Shown: positions 16,865-25,472 of the stretch, piece by piece
How the letters are laid out: the number at the start of each line of letters is the position of its first letter
Numbering within the stretch: position 1 is the first letter of the stretch
NCBI GenBank assembly: GCA_900099715.1
Contig: FMTG01000009.1
Location: forward strand, 58,119 to 122,118
Direction: 5' to 3'
Source: Ruminococcaceae bacterium YRB3002
GTDB taxonomy: Bacteria; Bacillota; Clostridia; Saccharofermentanales; Saccharofermentanaceae
Length of the DNA stretch: 64,000 bases
Translations under genes and position numbers: made by a program
Notes under the pieces: generated by a model
Databases searched by the model: none
The model's input: the letters and a program-made list of their open reading frames with translations, nothing else
What the model was told of the DNA's origin: nothing

Positions 16865-17629
16865 TTATTTAAGCTTGCGCATTACTTCGTTTGCCAATGC
16901 TTCATATGCCTTGGCTCCCTTGGAATTCTTGTCATAATCATATATAGACATGCCGTAACTGGGTGCCTCTGCGAGTCTGACATTTCTCGGAACTATGGTC
17001 TTGAAAACCTTCTTTCCAAAGTAATCGTCAACATCTTCTTTCACCTGCCTGGACAGAGAAGTGCGTAGATTAAACATCGTAAGCACTACGCCAAGAAGTG
17101 ATATATCCGGGTTGAGTTTCTTCTTAACAATATTGATCGTATCTATAAGCTGTGTCAGACCTTCAAGAGCATAATACTCGCCCTGGATCGGGACGATGAG
17201 GTACTCGGCAGCTGTAAGAGCATTAATGGTCAATATGCCGAGTGAAGGAGGACAATCGATTATTACATAATCATAATCCTCTACTACTGAAGCAATTGCA
17301 TTTTTAAGTATCTGCTCTCTGGACATGGCACTGACCAGTTCGATCTCTGCTCCTGCAAGGTTGATATTAGTAGGAATGATATCAACATTTGCTGCTGATG
17401 ACTCAACAATTATATCGGCAGCATCAACATCATTAACAAGCATATCATAGGATGTCTGTTCAATATCGCCTTTATCAACTCCCAGTCCACTTGTAGCATT
17501 ACCCTGGGGATCAAGGTCAATGACAAGTACTTTCTTGCGCTTTTTGCCGATATATGCGGCAAGATTTACGGCAGTCGTAGTTTTCCCTACACCACCCTTT
17601 TGGTTTACAATTCCGATGATTTTTGTCAT
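16865..17629 (-). CDS. parA: Chromosome partitioning ATPase ParA (Soj)
   Basis: 254 residues from the ATG at 17629, chosen because AGGGAGA lies at a good distance and the protein then starts MTKIIGIVNQKGGVGKTTTA. It has the deviant Walker A (KGGVGKTT), VIDLDPQGNATSG and DYVIIDCPPSLG. A Walker-type ATPase that drives origin segregation and can regulate DnaA in relatives. It is transcribed together with parB from the parS-containing intergenic region. Confidence 0.96.
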   Translation of the reverse strand: MTKIIGIVNQKGGVGKTTTAVNLAAYIGKKRKKVLVIDLDPQGNATSGLGVDKGDIEQTSYDMLVNDVDAADIIVESSAANVDIIPTNINLAGAEIELVSAMSREQILKNAIASVVEDYDYVIIDCPPSLGILTINALTAAEYLIVPIQGEYYALEGLTQLIDTINIVKKKLNPDISLLGVVLTMFNLRTSLSRQVKEDVDDYFGKKVFKTIVPRNVRLAEAPSYGMSIYDYDKNSKGAKAYEALANEVMRKLK

Positions 17630-17717
17630 TTCATAATTCTCCCTTAAATAATATATAACATTATAATACATCAATTATTCGGTATCTATTATTTCATTCC
17701 CGTAACATTTACCAAAT

Positions 17718-17733
17718 TGTTCCACGTGGAACA
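17718..17733. promoter_or_regulatory. parS site 1
   Basis: TGTTCCACGTGGAACA, a perfect 16-bp palindrome. It differs from the common Bacillota parS (TGTTTCACGTGAAACA) by one symmetric position in each half. Confidence 0.92.
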
Positions 17734-17810
17734 GTTGTACTCAATACACTTTTGTGAAATCGTCGCAGGCTCAAAAGATTTCACAAAAGGTATTTCGTAC
17801 ATTGTGAAAT

Positions 17811-17826
17811 TGTTCCACGTGGAACA
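17811..17826. promoter_or_regulatory. parS site 2
   Basis: TGTTCCACGTGGAACA, identical to sites 1 and 3. Beside it, TTGTGAAAT and ATTTCACAAAAG segments recur between sites 1 and 2. Confidence 0.92.
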
Positions 17827-17853
17827 ATCAACAAAGATTATTGTCAAAACAAA

Positions 17854-17885
17854 GAGGAATGTTCCACGTGGAACATTCCTCTTAC
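17854..17885. promoter_or_regulatory. parS site 3 embedded in a terminator-like hairpin after gyrB
   Basis: The parS core (17860-17875) is the centre of a 28-bp perfect palindrome, 17854-17881. On the minus strand, downstream of the gyrB stop, it would form a hairpin in RNA followed by TTTGTTTT. One sequence may serve as ParB site and as gyrB terminator. Confidence 0.8.
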
Positions 17886-17908
17886 AAACTCATTTGATAC
17901 AATTACTA

Positions 17909-20035
17909 TCAGTTATCAATATTAGCCAGCTTAGCATTCTCCTGGATGAATATCTTTCTGGGTTCCACCTGATCACCCATCAGAAGTGAGAATGTCTCGT
18001 CAGCTGCCTGGGCATCAGCAAGGGAAACCTTAAGAAGCTTACGTGTAGCAGGATTCATTGTAGTATCCCAGAGCTGTTCAGAACTCATCTCACCAAGACC
18101 TTTGAATCGCTGGATAAGAGGATCCTTCCAGCCTGTCTTATCCTTAATAGCCTCTACCTCTGCATCATCATAAGCGTAGTATTCCTCGTCTCCTTTATAG
18201 ACCTTGTAGAGAGGCGGGCAAGCAATATAAACATATCCGCCTTCAACAAGAGGTCTCATATATCTGAAGAAGAACGTGAGAAGCAGAGTTCTGATATGCG
18301 AGCCGTCAACATCGGCATCAGCCATGATTATCGTCTTATGATATCTTAACTTCTCAACATCGAAATCATCGCCTATACCGGCACCAAGAGCCATTACAAC
18401 AGGCTGGAGCTTCTCATTGGAATATACCTTATCGATACGTGATTTCTCAACGTTGAGCATCTTACCCCACAGAGGAAGAATTGCCTGATACTTACGCTCT
18501 CTGCCCTGCTTTGCGGATCCGCCAGCAGAATCACCCTCAACGATAAAGATCTCACAGAACTCAGCTTCATTAGACTGGCAGTCTGAGAGTTTTCCGGGAA
18601 GTGCATTACTCTCGAATACAGTCTTACGTCTTGTCATCTCACGTGCTTTCTTTGCAGCATCACGTGCTCTTGAAGCAGAGAGACACTTATCAAGGATAAC
18701 CTTGGATATGTCAGGGTTTTCCTCGAGATATGTGGCAAGCTTATCGCTTACTACCTTATCGACCATAGGACGGATCTCAGCATTACCAAGCTTGCTCTTT
18801 GTCTGTCCCTCGAACTGGGGATCAGGAAGTTTTACAGAGATAATAGCAGAGAGACCTTCACGTGTGTCCTCGCCCTGAAGCTTTGCATCATTATCCTTAA
18901 GATATTTGTATTTCTTAGCGTAATCGTTGATTACACGGGTCATTGCAGTTCTGAAGCCGATAAGATGGGTGCCGCCTTCAGGTGTAGCGATATTATTAGC
19001 GTAGCAATAAACTCTCTCCTGATATGAATCATTGTACTGGAGAGCGATCTCGACAAAACACTCGCCGGATCTCGTAGCAAAGTAGATGGGGGGGGTGTTG
19101 ATAACTTCACGTCCCTTATTAAGATACTCAACAAATGAGATGATACCTCCATCGTAGTGGAGATGCTTCTTAACAGGTTCAGGTCCACGGTCATCACAGA
19201 GATCAATAGTAACCTCTTTGTTGAGGAAAGCCATCTCACGGTACCTTGTGATCATCGAATCAAAATCGAATCTTGTCTCGGGGAAGATCGTGTTATCAGG
19301 GATAAAATTAGTCGTAGTTCCGGTATCTTCCGGATCACATTCTCCGACAATATGAAGAGGAACTGTCGTAATTCCTTTCTCAAATTCTATCTCATGGATC
19401 TTGCCATCACGCTTTACCTGCACCTTCATGTGGTTTGCAAGAGCATTTACAACTGAAGCACCAACACCGTGAAGTCCGCCTGAGATGCTGTAAGCACCTC
19501 CACCGAATTTACCGCCTGCATGAAGCACGGTATGAACAACTTCTACTGTAGGAATACCCTGCTTAGGATGGATTCCTACCGGAATTCCGGAACCGTTGTC
19601 AACAACAGTTACAGAACCGTCTTTCTCCAGTGTAACGGTGATCAGGTCACATCTTCCAGCAAGAGCCTCATCGACTGAGTTAGCCACGATCTCGTATACA
19701 AGGTGGTGGAGACCTCTCTGTGTTGTATCACCAATGTACATACCGGGACGCTTACGTACTGCTTCCAGACCTTCAAGGACCTGAATATCTTCCTCTCCAT
19801 AAGCGCTGTCATTATTGGTATCAAATTCGTCCTGACCTTCTGAAGCAACAAGTACATCAGACATGGATTCTTCTCCAAAGTCTTCAGTAAGGGCTCTGGG
19901 GTTCTCTGCCAGGTTACGCAGCTCATCAGGATCAGACTCTTCCACAGGCTGGAAGTAAAGATCTACCTCACCTGTGGCACCGGACTCTGGCTGTGAAGCC
20001 TGAGCATTCTTGTTCTCATCATTAGCATCTGCCAT
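17909..20035 (-). CDS. gyrB: DNA gyrase subunit B with acidic N-terminal extension
   Basis: 708 residues. The GHKL ATPase has EIVANSVDEALAG, DNGSGIPVG and GGLHGVGASVVNALA; the TOPRIM domain has FIVEGDSAGGSAKQGR and DADVDGSHI; the C-terminus has RFKGLGEMSSEQLWDTTMNP. About 80 acidic residues precede the usual start region (DIQVLEGLEAVRKRPGMYIG); AGGAG 8 bp before the first ATG supports this long form, though an internal Met near residue 57 exists. It makes the ATPase half of gyrase; gyrA is not in the window. Confidence 0.96.
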   Translation of the reverse strand: MADANDENKNAQASQPESGATGEVDLYFQPVEESDPDELRNLAENPRALTEDFGEESMSDVLVASEGQDEFDTNNDSAYGEEDIQVLEGLEAVRKRPGMYIGDTTQRGLHHLVYEIVANSVDEALAGRCDLITVTLEKDGSVTVVDNGSGIPVGIHPKQGIPTVEVVHTVLHAGGKFGGGAYSISGGLHGVGASVVNALANHMKVQVKRDGKIHEIEFEKGITTVPLHIVGECDPEDTGTTTNFIPDNTIFPETRFDFDSMITRYREMAFLNKEVTIDLCDDRGPEPVKKHLHYDGGIISFVEYLNKGREVINTPPIYFATRSGECFVEIALQYNDSYQERVYCYANNIATPEGGTHLIGFRTAMTRVINDYAKKYKYLKDNDAKLQGEDTREGLSAIISVKLPDPQFEGQTKSKLGNAEIRPMVDKVVSDKLATYLEENPDISKVILDKCLSASRARDAAKKAREMTRRKTVFESNALPGKLSDCQSNEAEFCEIFIVEGDSAGGSAKQGRERKYQAILPLWGKMLNVEKSRIDKVYSNEKLQPVVMALGAGIGDDFDVEKLRYHKTIIMADADVDGSHIRTLLLTFFFRYMRPLVEGGYVYIACPPLYKVYKGDEEYYAYDDAEVEAIKDKTGWKDPLIQRFKGLGEMSSEQLWDTTMNPATRKLLKVSLADAQAADETFSLLMGDQVEPRKIFIQENAKLANIDN

Positions 20036-20172
20036 AGTTCTTACTCCTAAATATCAAAAATATTTTATATTTTCTGATAAAGCCAAGCTGATCACAGGAT
20101 AAAAACTGTCCAAAACCATAAAAAACACCCAATTTAACATTGTTACATTTGAATGCTTAAAATGCCTCAGGA

Positions 20173-20424
20173 TCAGTGTAATTCCTTGCTCAGAAGCCTT
20201 TTGTGCAGTATCTGTGCCGACAGGGAAGTAACATATGTACCTTCATCGGTAATGACCACTGATTTTGGCAGTTCTTCACTTGTATATTGAAGTCTGCCTA
20301 TCTCATCTTCATTCTTCAGGAAACCGGTAACTGTCTTTCCTGAAGGCGGTTCAGCCTCAAGATTGATCACAGCCACCACCGATGACCTGAGAATTGTTAT
20401 ATCAGAACCAAGATGAATGTACAT
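20173..20424 (-). CDS. remB: RemB-like DUF370 protein (YaaB)
   Basis: 83 residues starting MYIHLGSDITILRSSVVAVI, the usual opening of the extracellular-matrix-regulator family, in the conserved place between recF and gyrB. In Bacillus the homologue is a DNA-binding regulator of matrix genes. The C-terminal half is diverged (SLSAQILHKRLLSKEL). Confidence 0.85.
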   Translation of the reverse strand: MYIHLGSDITILRSSVVAVINLEAEPPSGKTVTGFLKNEDEIGRLQYTSEELPKSVVITDEGTYVTSLSAQILHKRLLSKELH

Positions 20425-20533
20425 TTATCTATCTCCGGACGGCATAATTGCACCATTACATTATACCATACCTTAGTTATATCTATACTAATAATATATA
20501 TAAATATAAGAAGATAGGACGTCTGTTTTGTGC

Positions 20534-21754
20534 TTATTGCTCTATATTGCCGTCTCCGGTCACATGAAGGTACCTGACATCCGTATTCTCATCAATCAGA
20601 GTGCCTATCTCCGATTCGATATAATTGCGGTCGGTACATGTTATAAATATCTGAGTGCCTTTTATAGCCGATATAAGGCTTACACGGCGCTGTACATCAA
20701 GTTCCGAGAATACATCATCCAGAAGAAGAATAGGCGTGGAACACACAAATCTCTTGAGTATCTCAAGCTCAGCAAGCTTCAAAGACAGTGCTGCAGACCT
20801 CTGCTGGCCCTGTGATGAATATACACGTGTGGATCTCTCATTCAGGCAGATATCGATATCGTCTTTCTTAATGCCGATGGATGAGATTCCTTTCTCTATG
20901 TCATATTTACGTACTGATTTGAACTTATTAAGTATATGTGATGACAATATAGCCTTCAGAGCCTCAAAATCGCCCCTATTTAGCCCTCTGTTCTTATATT
21001 CGTCTGTTATACCGTGTTCAGCGAGAAAGGCCTCTATGAGTTCAATACAGCCTGATATGGTCATATACTTCAATTCCAGCCTCTCAGTGCCGCCTGATAT
21101 AGACAGATGATACTGCGATGCAACATCATTCAGGATATCTATAAAACGGTACCTGTAGATTATCAGTTCGGCAGACAGATCGCTCAGGGAGAAATCCCAA
21201 TAATCCAGTTTTGTCTCTATACCTTCCGGATTACGTCTGGCATCTTTGAGGATCTCATTCTTCTGGCTGATAACCCTGTTTACGTTGCCAAGGAGGTTGA
21301 AGTAAGAAGGGGAGACCTTGGAGATCAGAAGATTTATGAACTTTCGTCTCTCTGCAGGGGCTCCTTTTATAATCTCAAGGTCTTCCGGAGCAAATATAAC
21401 AGTGTTACATATACCCAGATAATCTGATATCCTGTTCATATGCTCATTATTACAGTACAGATAACGCTTAGGAATGTCTCCCTTGATAACTACGTTATTT
21501 TTGAACTCAAAAAGTGTACCGTCATCATCTTCAGCATTAATGATTATCTCAAATCCGTCACTGCCGAACATCACCAGATTCTTATCTTTACTCGTCTTAT
21601 GTGACGTGGCACATGATGCCACATATATAGACTCTATGAGATTGGTCTTACCTTTACCGTTATCACCATAGACAATGTTAACAGAAGGCCCGACGTCAAC
21701 ATCGAGCCTTCCGTAGTTTCTGAAATTATTAAGTCTTATTCTCTTGATGATCAT
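20534..21754 (-). CDS. recF: DNA replication/repair protein RecF
   Basis: 406 residues from ATG 21754, one base after the dnaN stop; a longer start lies inside dnaN. Walker A (GDNGKGKTNL), signature (SSQGQQRSAALSLKLAE) and Walker B (PILLLDDVFSELD) are intact. RecF binds gapped DNA and loads RecA with RecO and RecR. The tight junction with dnaN indicates cotranscription and translational coupling. Confidence 0.95.
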   Translation of the reverse strand: MIIKRIRLNNFRNYGRLDVDVGPSVNIVYGDNGKGKTNLIESIYVASCATSHKTSKDKNLVMFGSDGFEIIINAEDDDGTLFEFKNNVVIKGDIPKRYLYCNNEHMNRISDYLGICNTVIFAPEDLEIIKGAPAERRKFINLLISKVSPSYFNLLGNVNRVISQKNEILKDARRNPEGIETKLDYWDFSLSDLSAELIIYRYRFIDILNDVASQYHLSISGGTERLELKYMTISGCIELIEAFLAEHGITDEYKNRGLNRGDFEALKAILSSHILNKFKSVRKYDIEKGISSIGIKKDDIDICLNERSTRVYSSQGQQRSAALSLKLAELEILKRFVCSTPILLLDDVFSELDVQRRVSLISAIKGTQIFITCTDRNYIESEIGTLIDENTDVRYLHVTGDGNIEQ

Positions 21755-21755
21755 C

Positions 21756-22859
21756 TTATCTGCGGATAGGGAGGATGAGGAATATGTACTTATCACCGTC
21801 CACAGGTTTTATAATACACGGTCCCTGGGATCCGTTGAATTCGATCCTTATCTTCTCATCGTCGATATTGCGCAGAGCATCAATAAAATACTTTGCATTG
21901 AAATCAATATCGATGAGATCACCTTCAACGCTGATATCGATATCCTCCTTATGTCCGCCTGTCTCAGTATTTGCAGATACGAGGAGGGTGGAAGAATCAG
22001 GCATTGCAAGACTTACAGGGCATCTTCTCTCATCTGTCATGATAAGAAGTGCAGCACGGTCGATGGAATCAAGAAGGTTCTTCCTTGATATCTCCATAAC
22101 AGTCTTGGGATTCTTAACAATGATGGAATCAAAGTTTACAAAATCACCGGGAATCAGTCTTGATATAAGTCTTACATCACCAAGATCAAAAAGGATCTGA
22201 TTACTGGAATGATATACAACAACATCAGAATCATTATCGTTCAGGATCTTGGAAAGCTCGTTCAATGACTTGCCGGGGATGATATAGTTCATCTTAGGGA
22301 AATCGTCACCGATCTGCTCTCTGTTAAGAGCCATTCTGAATCCGTCGATAGCAACCAGTGTAAGGTTATGTCCGTCACTGATAAGATTGAGACCTGTAAG
22401 CTTTGCTCTTGTTGTATCAGTAGATACTGCAAAGCTCGTATGTGTGATCATGTTCTTGAACATCTTCTGGCTGATCTCTATCTTATTCTCTGTCTCTACT
22501 GAAGGGATCTTAGGATAGGGTTCACTGTCCATACCCTTGATAGTAAAATTGACAGAACCGCTGTTGATGGATACCTGAAATCTGTCATCAACCTTGATAT
22601 CAATATTCTCATCAGGAAGCTTCTTGATGATATCGTTGAAGATTTTGGACTCTACAACAACAGAACCTTCCTCAGTAATATCTGCTGCCACTTCCGCCTC
22701 GATACCTGTCTCCAGGTCATAACCTGTAAGCTTTATCTTGTTATCACCTGATTCAATGAGGATACCTTCTACTATCTTAACTGTCGAATTACGATTTATT
22801 GCCTTCATTACCATGTTGATGGCTTCACTCAGATCTGTCTGTTTACAGAAGAATTTCAT
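21756..22859 (-). CDS. dnaN: DNA polymerase III beta sliding clamp
   Basis: 367 residues from ATG 22859 (MKFFCKQTDLSEAINMVMKA), preceded by AAAGGA; a longer in-frame start at 22886 lacks support. It has the three repeated clamp domains and the usual C-terminal end (YIFLILPIRR). It tethers polymerase III to DNA. Confidence 0.96.
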   Translation of the reverse strand: MKFFCKQTDLSEAINMVMKAINRNSTVKIVEGILIESGDNKIKLTGYDLETGIEAEVAADITEEGSVVVESKIFNDIIKKLPDENIDIKVDDRFQVSINSGSVNFTIKGMDSEPYPKIPSVETENKIEISQKMFKNMITHTSFAVSTDTTRAKLTGLNLISDGHNLTLVAIDGFRMALNREQIGDDFPKMNYIIPGKSLNELSKILNDNDSDVVVYHSSNQILFDLGDVRLISRLIPGDFVNFDSIIVKNPKTVMEISRKNLLDSIDRAALLIMTDERRCPVSLAMPDSSTLLVSANTETGGHKEDIDISVEGDLIDIDFNAKYFIDALRNIDDEKIRIEFNGSQGPCIIKPVDGDKYIFLILPIRR

Positions 22860-23183
22860 CTTGTCCGGTTCCTTTCTCAAAAACAAATTATGATAAATTA
22901 TACTACCAAATCTTATATAAATAAACAGATAATAGGGGACAGCAGGGAAATAATTTTCGCTGCACCTTTTGCATGTATATGTAATTCATGTTGGTTGTCT
23001 TATTATTGAAGTAGGCAATGTACAAAAGTCCTCAAAACTCAGGAAATACGGGCTTGTAACAATGTTAAAAGGCTGTTCAAAAGTTATTATTACGATATTC
23101 AAAACATGTGGGTTATGTACATGCGATTTCTTTGAACATGTTTTGCACATCAAGTAATGAACATTTTGAACATCAATTGTTCA
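22860..23183. other. Candidate oriC region between dnaA and dnaN
   Basis: A 324-bp AT-rich, gene-free stretch at the strand-switch locus. No consensus DnaA box (TTATCCACA) is visible; nearest are TTATGTACA (23113-23121) and TTTTGCACA (23141-23149), each with two mismatches. TGTTCA/TGAACA elements recur (23074, 23132, 23158, 23167, 23178), two of them in an 11-bp perfect inverted repeat, 23153-23188, which overlaps the end of dnaA. The dnaN promoter must also lie here. Assignment as origin rests on gene context. Confidence 0.5.
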
Positions 23184-24515
23184 TTACTCGTTGATGCGCT
23201 TTTTGATTTCTTCAGCTTCCTTCTTGAGCTGTTCATTCTCATCGACATTATTTATGCTGTTGATGACAGTGGAATACTTCCTGCCGCCGAAGAGTTTGCC
23301 GATCTTATCGTATGTGTAATCAAGGATATCCCTGATGAGATACATTGCTATGCTTCTGGCAGTTGCTATCTCGGCATTGCGCTTGGAGGATGTCATCTGT
23401 TCCACAGAGATATCATAATATCTTGATACGGAATTCATTATCATCTCAGGCGTTATATACTTCTTCTTATTGGGCGATATCATCGATGAGAGGATATTCT
23501 TTGTTGTCTCTATGTCTATCTTGCCATTAGACAGCGACAGGTAAGAAGAGAGGGTATTGTAAGCACCGTTAAGCTCTCTGACATTGGAAGTAATATTCTC
23601 ACACACATAGTCAATGATGTCCTCGTCCAGTTCGATGGCATCGCTCTTCATCCTGCTCATGAATATTGCCTTACGCGTCTCGAAATCCGGCGGCTGAAGA
23701 TCTGTCAGTATGCCGTTCTGGAATCTTGATGTAAGTCTTGAATCGAAGTCGATAAGATTATTCGGAGCCTTATCACTTGAGATGATTATCTGCTTGCCTT
23801 CACTCGTCAGTGCTTCAAAAGTATTGAAGAACTCGTTTATAGTCTCATTCTTTCCGATAAGAAACTGGATATCATCGATTATGAGTACATCCACCGATCG
23901 GTACTTGTTCCTGAATGCATCATAATCAGCACCCATCCTGCACTGTACAAATGCTCTTGTAAACTCTTCACAGGTGGTGTAGAGGACTCTCTTATTCTTG
24001 AAATTCTCCTGGACGGCATAACCGATAGCCTTCATAAGATGCGTTTTGCCAAGACCGGAATTACCCCAGATATAGAAGGGATTGCGCTGTCTTGTACCGG
24101 GATTGTTAGCTACAGACACGGCAGTCGCATGAGCAAATCTGTTGCAGTCTCCCACAATAAAATTATTGAAGGTAAACTCATCGGAAAGCCTGGATACTTC
24201 GATCTGATTGTTATTGGATATTACTTTCCTCTCGGATATCACGGATGTCCTCAGCGAATTCTCGTCGCCTTCCTTGATGAACTTGACGGAGACAGGTGAA
24301 CCGTTGACAACACTCACAGCCTCTGTAATGATGCTGCTGAGTTCATTGCCTTTGACGATCTTAAGGGAGAAGTCATCCCTGGCTGCAAGTACGAGTATTC
24401 CGTTCTCTAGATGTATCTGCCTGATCCTGGACAGAATAGAATCATAGACGACCGAATCTATCCTGTCATCAAGGGACAGGATCTTCAGTGATTTCTCCCA
24501 CAGATCTGAACTCAT
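23184..24515 (-). CDS. dnaA: Chromosomal replication initiator DnaA
   Basis: 443 residues from ATG 24515, with AGGAG 7 bp upstream; the frame stays open further 5' but that part is hydrophobic nonsense in the intergenic region. Starts MSSDLWEKSLKIL. AAA+ domain: Walker A GNSGLGKTHL, Walker B LIIDDIQFL, sensor SRLTSRFQNG. Domain IV has the DnaA-box helix-turn-helix and signature (ISVEQMTSSKRNAEIATARS). It initiates replication at oriC. Confidence 0.97.
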   Translation of the reverse strand: MSSDLWEKSLKILSLDDRIDSVVYDSILSRIRQIHLENGILVLAARDDFSLKIVKGNELSSIITEAVSVVNGSPVSVKFIKEGDENSLRTSVISERKVISNNNQIEVSRLSDEFTFNNFIVGDCNRFAHATAVSVANNPGTRQRNPFYIWGNSGLGKTHLMKAIGYAVQENFKNKRVLYTTCEEFTRAFVQCRMGADYDAFRNKYRSVDVLIIDDIQFLIGKNETINEFFNTFEALTSEGKQIIISSDKAPNNLIDFDSRLTSRFQNGILTDLQPPDFETRKAIFMSRMKSDAIELDEDIIDYVCENITSNVRELNGAYNTLSSYLSLSNGKIDIETTKNILSSMISPNKKKYITPEMIMNSVSRYYDISVEQMTSSKRNAEIATARSIAMYLIRDILDYTYDKIGKLFGGRKYSTVINSINNVDENEQLKKEAEEIKKRINE

Positions 24516-24597
24516 TACCGTACTCCTAGCGAAAAAAGTAGATACATAATAGCACAAAAAGGCTGTATAATTTGTATAGATTTTCGAGGAGATTTTT
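24516..24597. promoter_or_regulatory. Divergent promoter region dnaA / sortase
   Basis: An 82-bp AT-rich spacer. On the plus strand, TGTATAAT near 24570 is a clear extended -10 box for the sortase gene. The dnaA promoter on the other strand is not sharply defined. Confidence 0.45.
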
Positions 24598-25371
24598 ATG
24601 AAAAAGACCAATAGCAACGGTAAGAGCAAGAGGACAAAAGTCACGAATATCATAATAATCATCGTGGCTGCATGCTTTTTTGTCACCGGGGTCGTGCTTC
24701 TCCTCATCGATCCAATCAAGAGCAGGATGAGAATGAATATTACCGAGGATGCACTTACGAGTATAGAGGCACAGATCAGCAAAAATGCCCTCAATACAGC
24801 CGAGACAGGTGAAGAGACCACAGAGTCAACTCCCATAACCATAATCGTGCCCAAGGAAGGATTCGAAGTAGCAGGTGAGAGCTACGATTTCTACGGGGAG
24901 GAAGAGGAGCTTCAGGAACTGTACAATGAAGTAGAGGATATGGAGGCTAATCTTCCGGATAACATATCACTTACCTGCATCGGCATCCTCAAGATAGATA
25001 AGATCAATCTGAATCTTCCCTGCTGGCATGTGGCTTCCAGGGTGGCTCTGAGATATGGTCTCGGTCATTACGAGGAGTCTGTAATGCCCGGTGAGAGCGG
25101 TAATTCCACGATCCTCGGACACAGGAACCAGCATACTTCCACCATGTTCTACCGCCTCAAGGAAGTCAAGAAGAACGATACCGTAAGATTCCTGCTGCCA
25201 AGCGGCAGGGAGCTCGTTTACAAAGTCAAGGAAGTCAAGTTCGTATCTCCCGAGCACCTTGTGGAGAATATCGTCGGTGATGCTTCATCATCTGAGAGAC
25301 TTACGCTCGTTACCTGTGCCACTGAGAGGGGCAAAGGTTACAGAAGGCTTGTTATCTGCGTGCCCAAATAA
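24598..25371 (+). CDS. Class D-like sortase
   Basis: 257 residues. A basic N-terminus and one transmembrane helix (about 17-38) anchor a C-terminal sortase domain. Catalytic residues: His in ILGHRN, Cys in LVTCAT and Arg in RRLVIC. An acidic linker (EEEELQELYNEVEDME) separates them. It would cut LPxTG-like signals and attach surface proteins to the envelope. No substrate gene with a sorting signal is next to it, so it is probably a housekeeping enzyme. Confidence 0.88.
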   Translation: MKKTNSNGKSKRTKVTNIIIIIVAACFFVTGVVLLLIDPIKSRMRMNITEDALTSIEAQISKNALNTAETGEETTESTPITIIVPKEGFEVAGESYDFYGEEEELQELYNEVEDMEANLPDNISLTCIGILKIDKINLNLPCWHVASRVALRYGLGHYEESVMPGESGNSTILGHRNQHTSTMFYRLKEVKKNDTVRFLLPSGRELVYKVKEVKFVSPEHLVENIVGDASSSERLTLVTCATERGKGYRRLVICVPK

Positions 25372-25472
25372 GAATCAGACGGGCTCAAAAGTAGTATTCT
25401 TGTATGTTTTTTTAATAAATATAGTGTGTTATAATCTTGCCGTTAAAAATTTGAATGACAGGAGACACTGTT

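Noticed and set aside
17718..17875. Reading the three TGTTCCACGTGGAACA sites as repressor operators
   Set aside because: Sequence, number and position beside parA/parB fit parS far better.
23184..24854. A longer DnaA starting at 24854
   Set aside because: The extra N-terminus is hydrophobic, overlaps the sortase gene on the other strand, and the ATG at 24515 has AGGAG and the expected DnaA start.
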